Assembly: GCF_014204865.1 (NCBI RefSeq)
Contig: NZ_JACHMG010000001.1
Span: forward strand, 6,536,501-6,600,500
DNA from: Amycolatopsis jiangsuensis
GTDB taxonomy: Bacteria > Actinomycetota > Actinomycetes > Mycobacteriales > Pseudonocardiaceae
Direction: 5' to 3'
Length of the DNA: 64,000 nt
The notes beneath the pieces were generated by a model that was not told where the DNA came from, ran no database searches, and saw nothing but the letters and a program-made list of their open reading frames with translations. The position numbers and the translations under genes are program-made. Shown one piece after another: positions 56,830 through 64,000 of the stretch. The number at the start of each line of letters is the position of its first letter. Position 1 is the stretch's first letter.

Positions 56830-58086
56830 ATGACCCAGCTCCACCCGATTTCCGCCGTCCGCCCGGGGCGGATGCCGGAAACGACGACAGGAAACCCGAT
56901 GACCGACCAAGCCGGCCGCGTCACCGCCGCCCCGGTGACCGATGCCGAGATCTTCGCCGGACACGAGGGCGGCAAGCTTTCGGTGGCGGCCACGCGGCCG
57001 ATCACGGACCCGCGGGATCTCTCGATCGCCTACACGCCAGGGGTGGCGAAGGTGAGCCGGGCGATCGCCGAGGACGCCGCCGCGGCCAAGCGCTACACCT
57101 GGGCCGACCGCCTCGTGGCGGTGGTCAGCGACGGGACCGCGGTGCTCGGCCTCGGGGACATCGGCGCGAGTGCCTCGCTGCCGGTCATGGAGGGCAAGTC
57201 GGTCCTGTTCAAGACCTTCGGCGGCCTCGACTCGATCCCGCTGGTGCTCGACACCACCGACGTCGACGAGATCGTGGAGACGCTGGTGCGGCTGCGCCCG
57301 TCCTTCGGCGCGGTGAACCTGGAGGACGTCTCCGCGCCCCGCTGCTTCGAACTCGAGGACAAGCTCAAGGAAGCACTCGACTGCCCGGTCATGCACGACG
57401 ACCAGCACGGCACGGCGATCGTCACGCTCGCTGCGCTGCGCGGCGCGAACCTGGTGCTGGACCGGGACATCGCGGGCGAACGCGTGGTCATCTCCGGTGC
57501 CGGCGCGGCCGGGGTGGCCTGCGCCCGGATCCTGCTCGCCGCGGGAGTGGCCGACGTGACCGTGCTCGATTCGCGCGGCATCGTGCACGCCGGTCGGGAC
57601 GGACTGAACCCGGTCAAGCGGCAGCTCGCCGAGACCACCAACCGGACCGGGCTCACCGGCGGGCTGGCCGAGGCGCTGCGCGGGGCCGATGTGTTCCTCG
57701 GCCTGTCCAGCTCCACGGTCGAACCGGAGCTGCTGGCCACGATGGCCGACGACCCGATCGTGTTCGCACTGTCCAATCCGGACCCGGAGGTGCACCCGGA
57801 CGACGCCGCGCGCCACGCCGCGATCGTCGCCACCGGGCGCAGTGACTTCCCCAACCAGATCAACAACGTGCTGGCGTTCCCCGGCGTGTTCCGCGGCGCG
57901 CTGGACGCCGGCGCCCGCGCGATCACCGAGAACATGAAGCTGGCGGCCGCGGACGCGATCGTCGCGGTGGCCTCCGACGACCTCGGCCCGGACCGGATCG
58001 TGCCGAGCCCGCTCGACCCGCGGGTCGCCCCCGAGGTGGCGGCGGCCGTCGCGAAGACCGCCGAGCAGGACGGCGTCACCGGCTGA
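56830..58086 (+). CDS. NAD(P)-dependent malic enzyme
   Basis: A 418-residue oxidative decarboxylase converting malate to pyruvate and CO2. Conserved: SIAYTPGVAKVSRAIAEDAA with catalytic Tyr, TFGGLDSIPLVLDTTDVDEI, NLEDVSAPRCFELEDKLKEA (metal-binding E-D), PVMHDDQHGTAIVTLAALRG, the NAD(P) fold VVISGAGAAGVACARILLAA, and FALSNPDPEVHP. Length is that of the short bacterial form without a phosphotransacetylase domain. ATG at 56830 after AGGAG; a second possible start at 56899 begins MTDQAGRV. Followed by a strong terminator. Confidence 0.94.
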   Translation: MTQLHPISAVRPGRMPETTTGNPMTDQAGRVTAAPVTDAEIFAGHEGGKLSVAATRPITDPRDLSIAYTPGVAKVSRAIAEDAAAAKRYTWADRLVAVVSDGTAVLGLGDIGASASLPVMEGKSVLFKTFGGLDSIPLVLDTTDVDEIVETLVRLRPSFGAVNLEDVSAPRCFELEDKLKEALDCPVMHDDQHGTAIVTLAALRGANLVLDRDIAGERVVISGAGAAGVACARILLAAGVADVTVLDSRGIVHAGRDGLNPVKRQLAETTNRTGLTGGLAEALRGADVFLGLSSSTVEPELLATMADDPIVFALSNPDPEVHPDDAARHAAIVATGRSDFPNQINNVLAFPGVFRGALDAGARAITENMKLAAADAIVAVASDDLGPDRIVPSPLDPRVAPEVAAAVAKTAEQDGVTG

Positions 58087-58097
58087 CCCCGTTTTCG

Positions 58098-58136
58098 CGA
58101 AAGGGCTCCCCGGCCGGTCGCCGGGGAGCCCTTTCG
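58098..58136 (+). terminator. Strong hairpin terminator after malic enzyme
   Basis: Seventeen-base perfect arms CGAAAGGGCTCCCCGGC and GCCGGGGAGCCCTTTCG around CGGTC, starting 12 bp after the stop. Confidence 0.93.
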
Positions 58137-58227
58137 TCGTCCGGGGCACCGTTCGCGTCGTCGAGTGTCCACAGTGGTCAGACGGCTTCCCGTACCGGCT
58201 ACCGTTACCGGGTCGAAGGGAGCCACC

Positions 58228-58551
58228 GTGTACCGAGTCATGGCCCTGCTGTCGAAGCATCCGAACCTTACCGCCGAGGAGTTCGCCGACCACTACGAGA
58301 ACCGGCACGTGCCGCTGGTACTGGGACTGTCCCTGCGGCCGGACGGGTACCTCCGGCACTACGTCCAGCCCGGCGGCAGCGGCGAGGCGCCCGGCTTCGA
58401 CGTGGTGACCCAGCTGGAGTTCGAGGACCAGGCCGCCTACTTCGCGTGGGCACGCGTGGCGTACGCACCCGGCTCCGGGGTCCAGGAGGACGAGGAACGG
58501 TTCCTGGACCGCAGCCGGACGCGTTCGTTCGCGGTGCGGACGGAAGGTTAG
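58228..58551 (+). CDS. EthD-domain protein
   Basis: A 107-residue dimeric alpha/beta-barrel (ferredoxin-like) protein of the EthD family: YRVMALLSKHPNLTAEEFAD, then HYENRHVPLVLGLSLRPDGY and FDVVTQLEFEDQAAYFAWAR. EthD proteins assist P450-linked ether degradation or polyketide tailoring, but most are uncharacterised. GTG start after GAAGGGAG. Its stop overlaps the convergent BpsA-like gene by 4 bp. Confidence 0.88.
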   Translation: MYRVMALLSKHPNLTAEEFADHYENRHVPLVLGLSLRPDGYLRHYVQPGGSGEAPGFDVVTQLEFEDQAAYFAWARVAYAPGSGVQEDEERFLDRSRTRSFAVRTEG

Positions 58552-60005
58552 CCGGGCAGGAGCGCGGCCAGCCGGTGCCGCGGGACGTCCACCAGCCGGA
58601 GACCGGCCAGGTCCGCAGGGACGTCCAGCAGTGCGTTGGCCAGCCGGGCGTGCGCGCGGGTCAGCAGGTCCGACGGCTGGTCGATCACGTCGGCCACGAC
58701 CACCGCGTGCCGGTTGTCCGGGGTGCTGCGCAGCAGGCGCAGCCGGTACTTCGCCGACACCAGTGCCGTGAGCGCGGCCTGCGCCGCCGCGTCGGCGAGG
58801 TCGGGGTGGTTGTTCGGGAGCAGCAGGGCCAGCCGGCGGGCGTTGGTGCCGAGCAGGGTCCGCAGCAGCCAGGGGCCCGGGTCGGCGGACAGGTCCATCG
58901 CGACCGCGTCGCCCTCCGGGCCCGAGGTGGCCCAGCCGACCGGACGGGTTTCCAGCGACAGCCCGCCCTCGGCGGCGATTTCGCGCAGCGCGCTCAGCAA
59001 CGCGGGCTTGGTCCCCGCTGCCTCCACCGACTGCGGACCGTGCGTGTAGATCGCCGAATTACCCTTACGTGCACCGGATTTCTTCGCCTTCGCGGTCGGC
59101 TGACACACATAGAGGTCCGCCGCGCTGCCGATCGCCTGCGCGCCGGTGTAGCGGTGGAAGTCCGGCAGGATCGCCTCGAAGGTCAGGCCGAGGGTGGCCA
59201 GCGCACGCTGCACCTGCGCACCCAGCGCCGGATGCCGCGCGCTGTACCCGTAGGCGAGCAGGATCCGTCCGGTCGTCGGCTCCCGCAGGGCCTGTACCGC
59301 CCTGGCCGCGAACAGCCCCATCCCCTCCGGCGTGTAAGGCGGATCGCTGAACACCAGATCCGCGGTGCCGCTCACCGCGGGCGGCAGCCCGACCCGCAGG
59401 TCCGTGTGGACCGTCCGGACGTCGCCCTCGCTCGTTTCGTCCAGATAGGACAGCACGCGCTCGTCGAGGTCCACCACCGTCAGCCGCGCCTGCGGACACA
59501 CTGCGCGCACGGCCAGCGACGTCAAGTCATGATCACCGAGGAAAAGCAGTTCGCTACGGCGCAAGTCGTACCGCGAGTTCAGCCACAGCGCGCGGCGCAG
59601 CACGGTTTCCGGGGTCGCCTGCACGTGGTCCAGCGCGGCCAGCGGCGCCGGTACCTCGGCGATCCGCTCGGCCAGCATGGTGCGCAAAGCAGGGCGCGCG
59701 GCCACCGCGTCGTCGAGCGGATCGGGCAACTCCGGCAACGCGTAACTCTCGTACGCGCCACGAGCGTGCGGCGTGATCCGTACTCCCGCGGCGGACTGCT
59801 CCAGATCCGCCTCGAGCGCGGCCAGCACGTCCTCCACACTGCGCCGCGGCACGCCGGTCAGCCGGACCAGGTCGGCGAGTTCGTACGAGCCGGTACGCAG
59901 CAGGTCGAGCACCTGGTACAGCGGGCGGACCGCCGCACCGTGCGCGGCGAGGACATCGTCGAGAGCGGTCACCGGGCGAGGGTAACCGGCCAGTTCCTGG
60001 GACAC
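58548..60005 (-). CDS. BpsA-like (branched polyamine synthase family, DUF43-type) protein
   Basis: A 485-residue SAM/aminopropyl-transferase fold protein. A winged-helix N-terminus (SYELADLVRLTGVPRRSVED) precedes a Rossmann core: SELLFLGDHDLTSLAVRAVC, TVVDLDERVLSYL and ADLVFSDPPYTPEGMGLFAA (D-P-P-Y). This resembles archaeal N4-bis(aminopropyl)spermidine synthase, BpsA. About 170 extra C-terminal residues (from KKSGARKGNSAIYTHGPQSV) are not in BpsA and resemble nothing I recognise. The GTG at 60005 is used; a TTG at 60074 would overlap the divergent ABC gene. Branched polyamines are not established in this group, so the substrate is open. Confidence 0.75.
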   Translation of the reverse strand: MSQELAGYPRPVTALDDVLAAHGAAVRPLYQVLDLLRTGSYELADLVRLTGVPRRSVEDVLAALEADLEQSAAGVRITPHARGAYESYALPELPDPLDDAVAARPALRTMLAERIAEVPAPLAALDHVQATPETVLRRALWLNSRYDLRRSELLFLGDHDLTSLAVRAVCPQARLTVVDLDERVLSYLDETSEGDVRTVHTDLRVGLPPAVSGTADLVFSDPPYTPEGMGLFAARAVQALREPTTGRILLAYGYSARHPALGAQVQRALATLGLTFEAILPDFHRYTGAQAIGSAADLYVCQPTAKAKKSGARKGNSAIYTHGPQSVEAAGTKPALLSALREIAAEGGLSLETRPVGWATSGPEGDAVAMDLSADPGPWLLRTLLGTNARRLALLLPNNHPDLADAAAQAALTALVSAKYRLRLLRSTPDNRHAVVVADVIDQPSDLLTRAHARLANALLDVPADLAGLRLVDVPRHRLAALLPG

Positions 60006-60067
60006 GCTGCCAAGGGCTGCCGATTCGGCTACCGTCGGTTCCCGGTATCCGATGTGGGGAGAAGTCT

Positions 60068-61156
60068 GTGACAATCGAATTCCGCGACGTCACCAAACGG
60101 TATCCGGATGGCACGGTGGCCGTCGACGGGCTCTCCCTCACGGTGGAGGACGGCACGATCACGGTGTTCGTCGGCCCGTCCGGCTGCGGCAAGACGACGT
60201 CGCTGCGCATGATCAACCGGATGGTCGAGCCCACCTCGGGCAGTGTCCTGCTCGACGGCGAGGACGTGAGCGCCGGCGATCCGGCGGTGCTGCGCCGCGG
60301 GATCGGCTACGTGATCCAGCACGCCGGCCTCTTTCCACACCGGACAGTGCTGGACAACATCGCCACCGTGCCGCTGCTGTCCGGCTGGGACAAACGCAAG
60401 GCCCGCACGCGGGCGGGTGAGCTGCTGGAGACCGTCGGGCTGCCCGCCGGGCTCGGCAAGCGTTATCCGGCGCAGCTCTCCGGCGGCCAGCAGCAGCGGG
60501 TCGGCGTGGCCCGCGCACTCGCCGCGGACTCCCCGGTGCTGCTGATGGACGAGCCGTTCTCCGCGGTCGACCCGATCGTCCGGGAAGGACTGCAGGACGA
60601 GCTGCTGCGGCTGCAGTCGCAGCTGGGCAAGACGATCGTGTTCGTCACGCACGACATCGACGAGGCGGTGCGGCTGGGGGACAAGGTCGCGGTCATGCGC
60701 GTGGGCGGGAAACTCGCCCAGTACGGCACTCCTTCGGAGGTGCTGCGGCAGCCGGTGGACGATTTCGTCGCCTCCTTCGTCGGCCGCGACCGGGGCTACC
60801 GCGGGTTGTCCTTCCGGTCCGCCGACGGGGTGGAGGTGTCCCCGGCGAACACCATCGAGCTGGGCAGCAGAGTGGAGGGTGCGTCCTCGGGCTGGCTGCT
60901 CGCGGTGAACAGCGACAAGCAGCCGCGCGGCTGGCTGCCGCCGGGCTCCACTGTGGACGGTGCGCTGGCGGAGACCGACCTCGTGGCGGGCGGATCGCTC
61001 TACATCCAGGGCACCCCGATCCGCGGCGCGCTGGACGCCGCGCTGTCCTCGCCCGCCAGCCTCGGCGTGGTGGTCGACGACGAGCTGCGGGTGCTCGGCA
61101 CGGTGCTGGCGCACCAGGTGCTGGACGTGATCGAGGCCTCCCCGCAGGGGTCCTGA
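60068..61156 (+). CDS. OpuCA/ProV-type ABC transporter ATP-binding protein
   Basis: ATPase of a glycine betaine/choline/carnitine importer, 362 residues. Walker A GPSGCGKTTSLRMI, Q-loop VIQHAGLFPHRTVLDNI, signature LSGGQQQRVGVARALAA, Walker B VLLMDEPFSAVDP, and H-loop FVTHDIDEAV. The C-terminal about 110 residues contain regulatory CBS-like sequence rather than a full CBS pair. GTG start with GGGGAGAA. First gene of four overlapping genes, ATPase-permease-permease-binding protein. Start 63 bp from the divergent BpsA-like gene. Confidence 0.93.
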   Translation: MTIEFRDVTKRYPDGTVAVDGLSLTVEDGTITVFVGPSGCGKTTSLRMINRMVEPTSGSVLLDGEDVSAGDPAVLRRGIGYVIQHAGLFPHRTVLDNIATVPLLSGWDKRKARTRAGELLETVGLPAGLGKRYPAQLSGGQQQRVGVARALAADSPVLLMDEPFSAVDPIVREGLQDELLRLQSQLGKTIVFVTHDIDEAVRLGDKVAVMRVGGKLAQYGTPSEVLRQPVDDFVASFVGRDRGYRGLSFRSADGVEVSPANTIELGSRVEGASSGWLLAVNSDKQPRGWLPPGSTVDGALAETDLVAGGSLYIQGTPIRGALDAALSSPASLGVVVDDELRVLGTVLAHQVLDVIEASPQGS

Positions 61157-61851
61157 TGGGCGGCTTCTTCGGCGAGCTGGGCCGTTACCTGTCCAGTGTG
61201 CACAACCGCGGCGAGATCCTCGGTGATCTCGGCGAGCACGTGTACCTGGCGCTCGTGCCGCTGGTCGTGGGGATCGTGCTGGCGATCCTGCTCGGCTGGC
61301 TCGGGCACAGCAGCCGCGGCGTGCGCAGTGTGCTGCTGGTGCTGTCGAATCTGCTGTACACGATCCCGTCGCTGGCGTTGTTCGTGGTGATCCCGGGCAT
61401 CATCGGCACCAAGATTCTGGACAGCGTGAACGTGATCGTCGCGCTCACCATCTACACCACCGCGCTGCTGGTGCGGCCGGTGCTGGACGCGCTGGAAGCG
61501 GTGCCGCCGCACATCGTCGCGGCCGCCACCGCGGTCGGGTACCGCGGTCCGCGCCGGTTCTTCGGCGTGGAGCTGCCGCTTTCGGTGCCGGTGCTCGCCG
61601 CCGGGGTGCGAGTGGCCTCGGTGAGCAACATCAGCCTGGTGAGCGTCGGCGCGCTGATCGGCACCGGTGGTCTCGGCGTGCTGTTCACCGACGGGTTCCA
61701 GCGCGAGTACTTCTCGCCGATCGTGGTGGGGATCGTGCTGACGCTGGTGCTCGCGCTCGTGGTCGATCTGCTGCTGGTGTTGCTGCGCAACGTCCTCACC
61801 CCATGGGAGCGCGCGAGCCGCAGCACGCCCGGAGAGGAGGTGGCCGGATGA
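61156..61851 (+). CDS. OpuCB/ProW-type permease 1
   Basis: A 231-residue inner-membrane subunit with five or six helices. The EAA loop lies around residue 120 (DALEAVPPHIVAAATAVGYR), preceded by YTTALLVRPV and followed by the FFGVELPLSVPVLAAGVRVA coupling region. ATG overlaps the ATPase stop by 1 bp (TGATG). Together with the second permease it forms the heterodimeric channel of the osmoprotectant importer. Confidence 0.92.
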   Translation: MGGFFGELGRYLSSVHNRGEILGDLGEHVYLALVPLVVGIVLAILLGWLGHSSRGVRSVLLVLSNLLYTIPSLALFVVIPGIIGTKILDSVNVIVALTIYTTALLVRPVLDALEAVPPHIVAAATAVGYRGPRRFFGVELPLSVPVLAAGVRVASVSNISLVSVGALIGTGGLGVLFTDGFQREYFSPIVVGIVLTLVLALVVDLLLVLLRNVLTPWERASRSTPGEEVAG

Positions 61852-62552
61852 TCGGCGACGTCTTCGGCTGGTTCACCACAGCCGCGAACTGGCAGGGCAC
61901 CGAGGGCATCGGCGCGCGGCTGGGCGAGCACCTGGGTTACGTGCTGCTCTCCCTCGTCATCGCGTTGGTGGTCGCGGTCCCGTTGGGGCTGTTCGTGGGG
62001 CACACCGGACGTGGCGGGGTCGCGCTGGTCAGCGCCGGCAACGTGATCCGCGCGCTGCCCACGCTGGGGCTCATCACCTTCCTGTTCCTGCTCTTCACCG
62101 AAAGCACCACGGCCACCGTGATCGGGCTGGTGGTGCTGGCGATCCCGCCGGTGCTCGCCGGCACCTACGCCGGGTTGCTGGCGGCCGAACACGACGTCGT
62201 GGACGCCGCGCAGGGCATCGGCATGACCGGCTGGCAGCGGCTGTGGCAGGTGGAGGTGCCGATCGCGCTGCCACTGGTGCTCGGCGGGATCCGCAACGCG
62301 GTGCTGCAGCTGGTCGCGACCGCGGCGGTGGCCGCCTACGTCGGGCTCGGCGGGCTCGGCCGGTTCCTGCTCGACGGACTGGCCATTTTGGACTACACCG
62401 AGGTGTTCGCCGGCGCGATCCTCACCGCGCTGCTGGCGATCGTGCTGGACCTGGTGCTCGCGACCGTGCAGCGGGCGCTGGTACCCAAGGGAGTACGGCT
62501 GGCCGCGCAGGCGGCGTCCGGCCGTGCGGTGTCCGCGGGAGGCGTGGCGTGA
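61848..62552 (+). CDS. OpuCD/ProW-type permease 2
   Basis: A 234-residue membrane subunit paralogous to permease 1. EAA-like loop LAAEHDVVDAAQGIGMTGWQ, followed by VEVPIALPLVLGGIRNAVLQ and the channel helices YVGLGGLGRFLLDGLAILDY. The chosen ATG (4-bp ATGA overlap) follows GGAGAGGAGG; an in-frame codon 45 bp earlier lies inside permease 1. Overlaps the binding-protein start by 4 bp. Confidence 0.92.
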   Translation: MIGDVFGWFTTAANWQGTEGIGARLGEHLGYVLLSLVIALVVAVPLGLFVGHTGRGGVALVSAGNVIRALPTLGLITFLFLLFTESTTATVIGLVVLAIPPVLAGTYAGLLAAEHDVVDAAQGIGMTGWQRLWQVEVPIALPLVLGGIRNAVLQLVATAAVAAYVGLGGLGRFLLDGLAILDYTEVFAGAILTALLAIVLDLVLATVQRALVPKGVRLAAQAASGRAVSAGGVA

Positions 62553-63439
62553 AGCGGCTGGGAGTACTCGTGGCGGGGCTGGCCCTGCTGGTGTCGGCGT
62601 GCGGGAACCCGCTCGCCGGCGGCGGCGAGGGCGGTAGCTCCGGGGACATCATCATCGGCGCCTCCGACGTCGGGGAAAGCCTGCTGCTGGCCCAGATCTA
62701 CGCCGGTGCGCTGCGCAACGCGGGTGCGGACGACATCACCGTCCGCCCGCCCGTGGGCAGCCGCGAGGTCGTGGTGAAGGCACTGCAGGACAAATCGCTG
62801 TCGGTGGTGCCGGACTACAGCGGCAACCTGCTGCGCTACTTCGACAAGAACGCCGAGGTGACCACTTCCCAGGATGTCTACACGCAGCTGAAGCAGAAGC
62901 TGCCCGCCGGATTCGAGGTGCTGGACCAGTCCCCGGCCGAGGACAAGGACCTGCTGGTGGTGGGCAAGCAGCTGGCCGATTCCGGGGTGAAGACGTTCTC
63001 CGACCTCGGCCGGCGCTGCCAGGACCTGGTGATGGGCGGGCCGGGCCAGTGGAGCAGCCGCTGGAAGGACCGGATCAAGCAGCTCTACGGCTGCGAGTTC
63101 AAGGAGATCCGCACGACCGACACCGGCGGCCCGGTCACCGTCGCCGCGCTGAAGTCCGGAGAGGTCCAGGTGGCCGACCTGTTCAGCACCTCGTCCACCA
63201 TCGCGGCCAACGGCTTCGTCCCGCTTGAAGACGACAAGAACATGTTCCCGGCGCAGAACATCGTGCCGCTGGTCGCGAAGGGCGTGCTGGACCAGCGCGA
63301 GACCGAGGCGCTGAACCGGGTGTCGGCCGCGCTGACCACGGACCAGCTGACCGAGCTGAACGTCCAGTTCACCGAGGAGAAACGCAATCCCCTCGACATC
63401 GCCGACGACTTCCTGCAGCGCAACGGGCTGAAGTCGTGA
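62549..63439 (+). CDS. OpuCC/ProX-type substrate-binding lipoprotein
   Basis: A 296-residue extracytoplasmic binding protein of the OpuAC/QAT family. Signal peptide KRLGVLVAGLALLVSAC with lipobox VSAC, then the periplasmic fold starting IIIGASDVGESLLLAQIYAG, VVPDYSGNLLRYFDKNAEVT, and hinge/ligand residues in VADLFSTSSTIAANGFVPLE. GTG start overlaps the permease stop (GTGA). Ligand is probably glycine betaine, choline or a related quaternary amine; the aromatic ligand cage cannot be settled by eye. Confidence 0.92.
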   Translation: MKRLGVLVAGLALLVSACGNPLAGGGEGGSSGDIIIGASDVGESLLLAQIYAGALRNAGADDITVRPPVGSREVVVKALQDKSLSVVPDYSGNLLRYFDKNAEVTTSQDVYTQLKQKLPAGFEVLDQSPAEDKDLLVVGKQLADSGVKTFSDLGRRCQDLVMGGPGQWSSRWKDRIKQLYGCEFKEIRTTDTGGPVTVAALKSGEVQVADLFSTSSTIAANGFVPLEDDKNMFPAQNIVPLVAKGVLDQRETEALNRVSAALTTDQLTELNVQFTEEKRNPLDIADDFLQRNGLKS

Positions 63440-63443
63440 ATCC

Positions 63444-63971
63444 TCAGAGCCGGTCGAACGCCGGTGCGTAGCGGAAGGCGCCGCGGTCGCCCGGGGTGTA
63501 GGCGGCCAGCGGGAGCGCCTGGAAGTGCGGCGCCCAGTCGGCGACCGGCGGAGTGATGCCGAGGGTCTCGGCCAGGACGAAGCCGAACCGGGCGTAGTAG
63601 GCCGGGCTGCCGAGCAGCACCACCAGGGACCGGCCGAGCGCGTTGGCCGCGCCGACGGTCGCGTGGACCAGCGCGGAACCGGCGCCGCTGCGCTGGTGCG
63701 CGGGCAGCACGCCGAGTGGGCCGAAGCCGACCGCGGACGCGGGGTCGTCGCCGAGCCGGGCCGGGCTGGCGCAGGCGTGTCCGATCACCTCGCCGTCACG
63801 CACCGCGACCAGGGACAACGCGGGGATCAGGTCGCCGTCGCCACGCAGGCCCTCGACCAGCCGGGCCTCCGGCATCTCGCCGGTCACGCCCGGATTGTGC
63901 GGCGCGAACGCGGCGTTGTGCAGGACGTGGATCATCGGCGCGTCATCGGCGGTGGCCTGGCGGATCAGCAT
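63444..63971 (-). CDS. GNAT-family N-acetyltransferase
   Basis: A 175-residue acetyltransferase. Motif A VGFGPLGVLPAHQRSGAGSA contains the acetyl-CoA loop Q-R-S-G-A-G-S-A, followed by VVLLGSPAYYARFGFVLAET, the C-terminal fold typical of the YhbS subgroup, and a final PGDRGAFRYAPAFDRL. Convergent with the osmoprotectant operon, 4 bp between stops. ATG near the right window edge with the rest of the gene inside. Substrate not predictable. Confidence 0.9.
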   Translation of the reverse strand: MLIRQATADDAPMIHVLHNAAFAPHNPGVTGEMPEARLVEGLRGDGDLIPALSLVAVRDGEVIGHACASPARLGDDPASAVGFGPLGVLPAHQRSGAGSALVHATVGAANALGRSLVVLLGSPAYYARFGFVLAETLGITPPVADWAPHFQALPLAAYTPGDRGAFRYAPAFDRL

Positions 63972-64000
63972 GCGAGCCAGTCTCGCGGACCCGCAGCCGG

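Overview
This is a contiguous stretch of high-GC actinobacterial chromosome, most likely from a Pseudonocardiaceae genus such as Amycolatopsis (an inference from gene content, order and codon bias). The main support is its gene order. It runs: SIS-protein/manA, CDF and APC transporters, ahcY, tmk, mtrA-mtrB-lpqB, comF, hpf, secA1, Rv3235-like protein, WS/DGAT, DUF6912-like protein, rsgA, SRAP protein, sigR/sigH-rsrA, pdtaS, whiB1, DAGK-like protein, small membrane protein, GNAT, phosphoglycerate-mutase-like protein. This closely follows the Mycobacterium tuberculosis block Rv3256c to Rv3214. No rRNA, tRNA, CRISPR array, intact insertion sequence or origin was recognised.

Layout. 1-8.9 kb: sugar-phosphate isomerases, a decayed antitoxin, two transporters, a large membrane protein with an altered hydrolase elbow, and ahcY with a strong terminator. 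8.9-12.4 kb: accessory genes between ahcY and tmk (PIN toxin-antitoxin pair, XRE-cupin regulator divergent from a YbaK-like editing protein across a perfect palindrome, a second XRE regulator, a secreted/membrane peptide). 12.4-13 kb: tmk. 13-17.5 kb: a second accessory insert between tmk and mtrA (TetR, a MazF-type toxin-antitoxin pair with phased repeats in its promoter, an FAD/GcvT oxidoreductase and an IclR regulator that appear to share an operator). 17.7-28.2 kb: mtrAB-lpqB signalling, comF carrying an in-frame repeat expansion, hpf and secA1. 28.2-33.7 kb: P450, Rv3235-like, HAD-like, rRNA methyltransferase, WS/DGAT-like and DUF6912-like genes. 33.8-37.4 kb: an isoprenoid-synthase-fold protein, a two-helix membrane protein and a membrane NACHT NTPase, absent from the mycobacterial block. 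37.4-42.1 kb: two paralogous lipoproteins, rsgA, SRAP and a hydrolase. 42.1-45.6 kb: a monooxygenase/MFS/MarR cassette. 45.7-51.9 kb: ybaK, the sigR-rsrA redox switch, bL37, pdtaS, whiB1, a lipid-kinase-like gene. 52-64 kb: GNAT, phosphatase, hotdog protein, cholesterol oxidase, rmlC, malic enzyme, an EthD protein, a branched-polyamine-synthase-like protein, a complete four-gene OpuC-type osmoprotectant ABC operon and a second GNAT.

Regulation visible in the sequence: a textbook sigma-R autoregulatory promoter and a likely extended sigma-R isoform; a CRP-like site before whiB1; paired DnaA boxes between two operons; a shared IclR operator motif; and leaderless-looking promoters at both toxin-antitoxin loci.

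The most distinctive property of the window is the number of unrelated short-period tandem repeat arrays in gaps (periods 8, 13, 15 and 34/35 bp, plus a degenerate array after secA) and one that has entered a gene (36/48-bp units inside comF, frame preserved). The best candidate for an undescribed system is the isoprenoid-fold/membrane protein/NACHT cluster at 33.8-37.4 kb.
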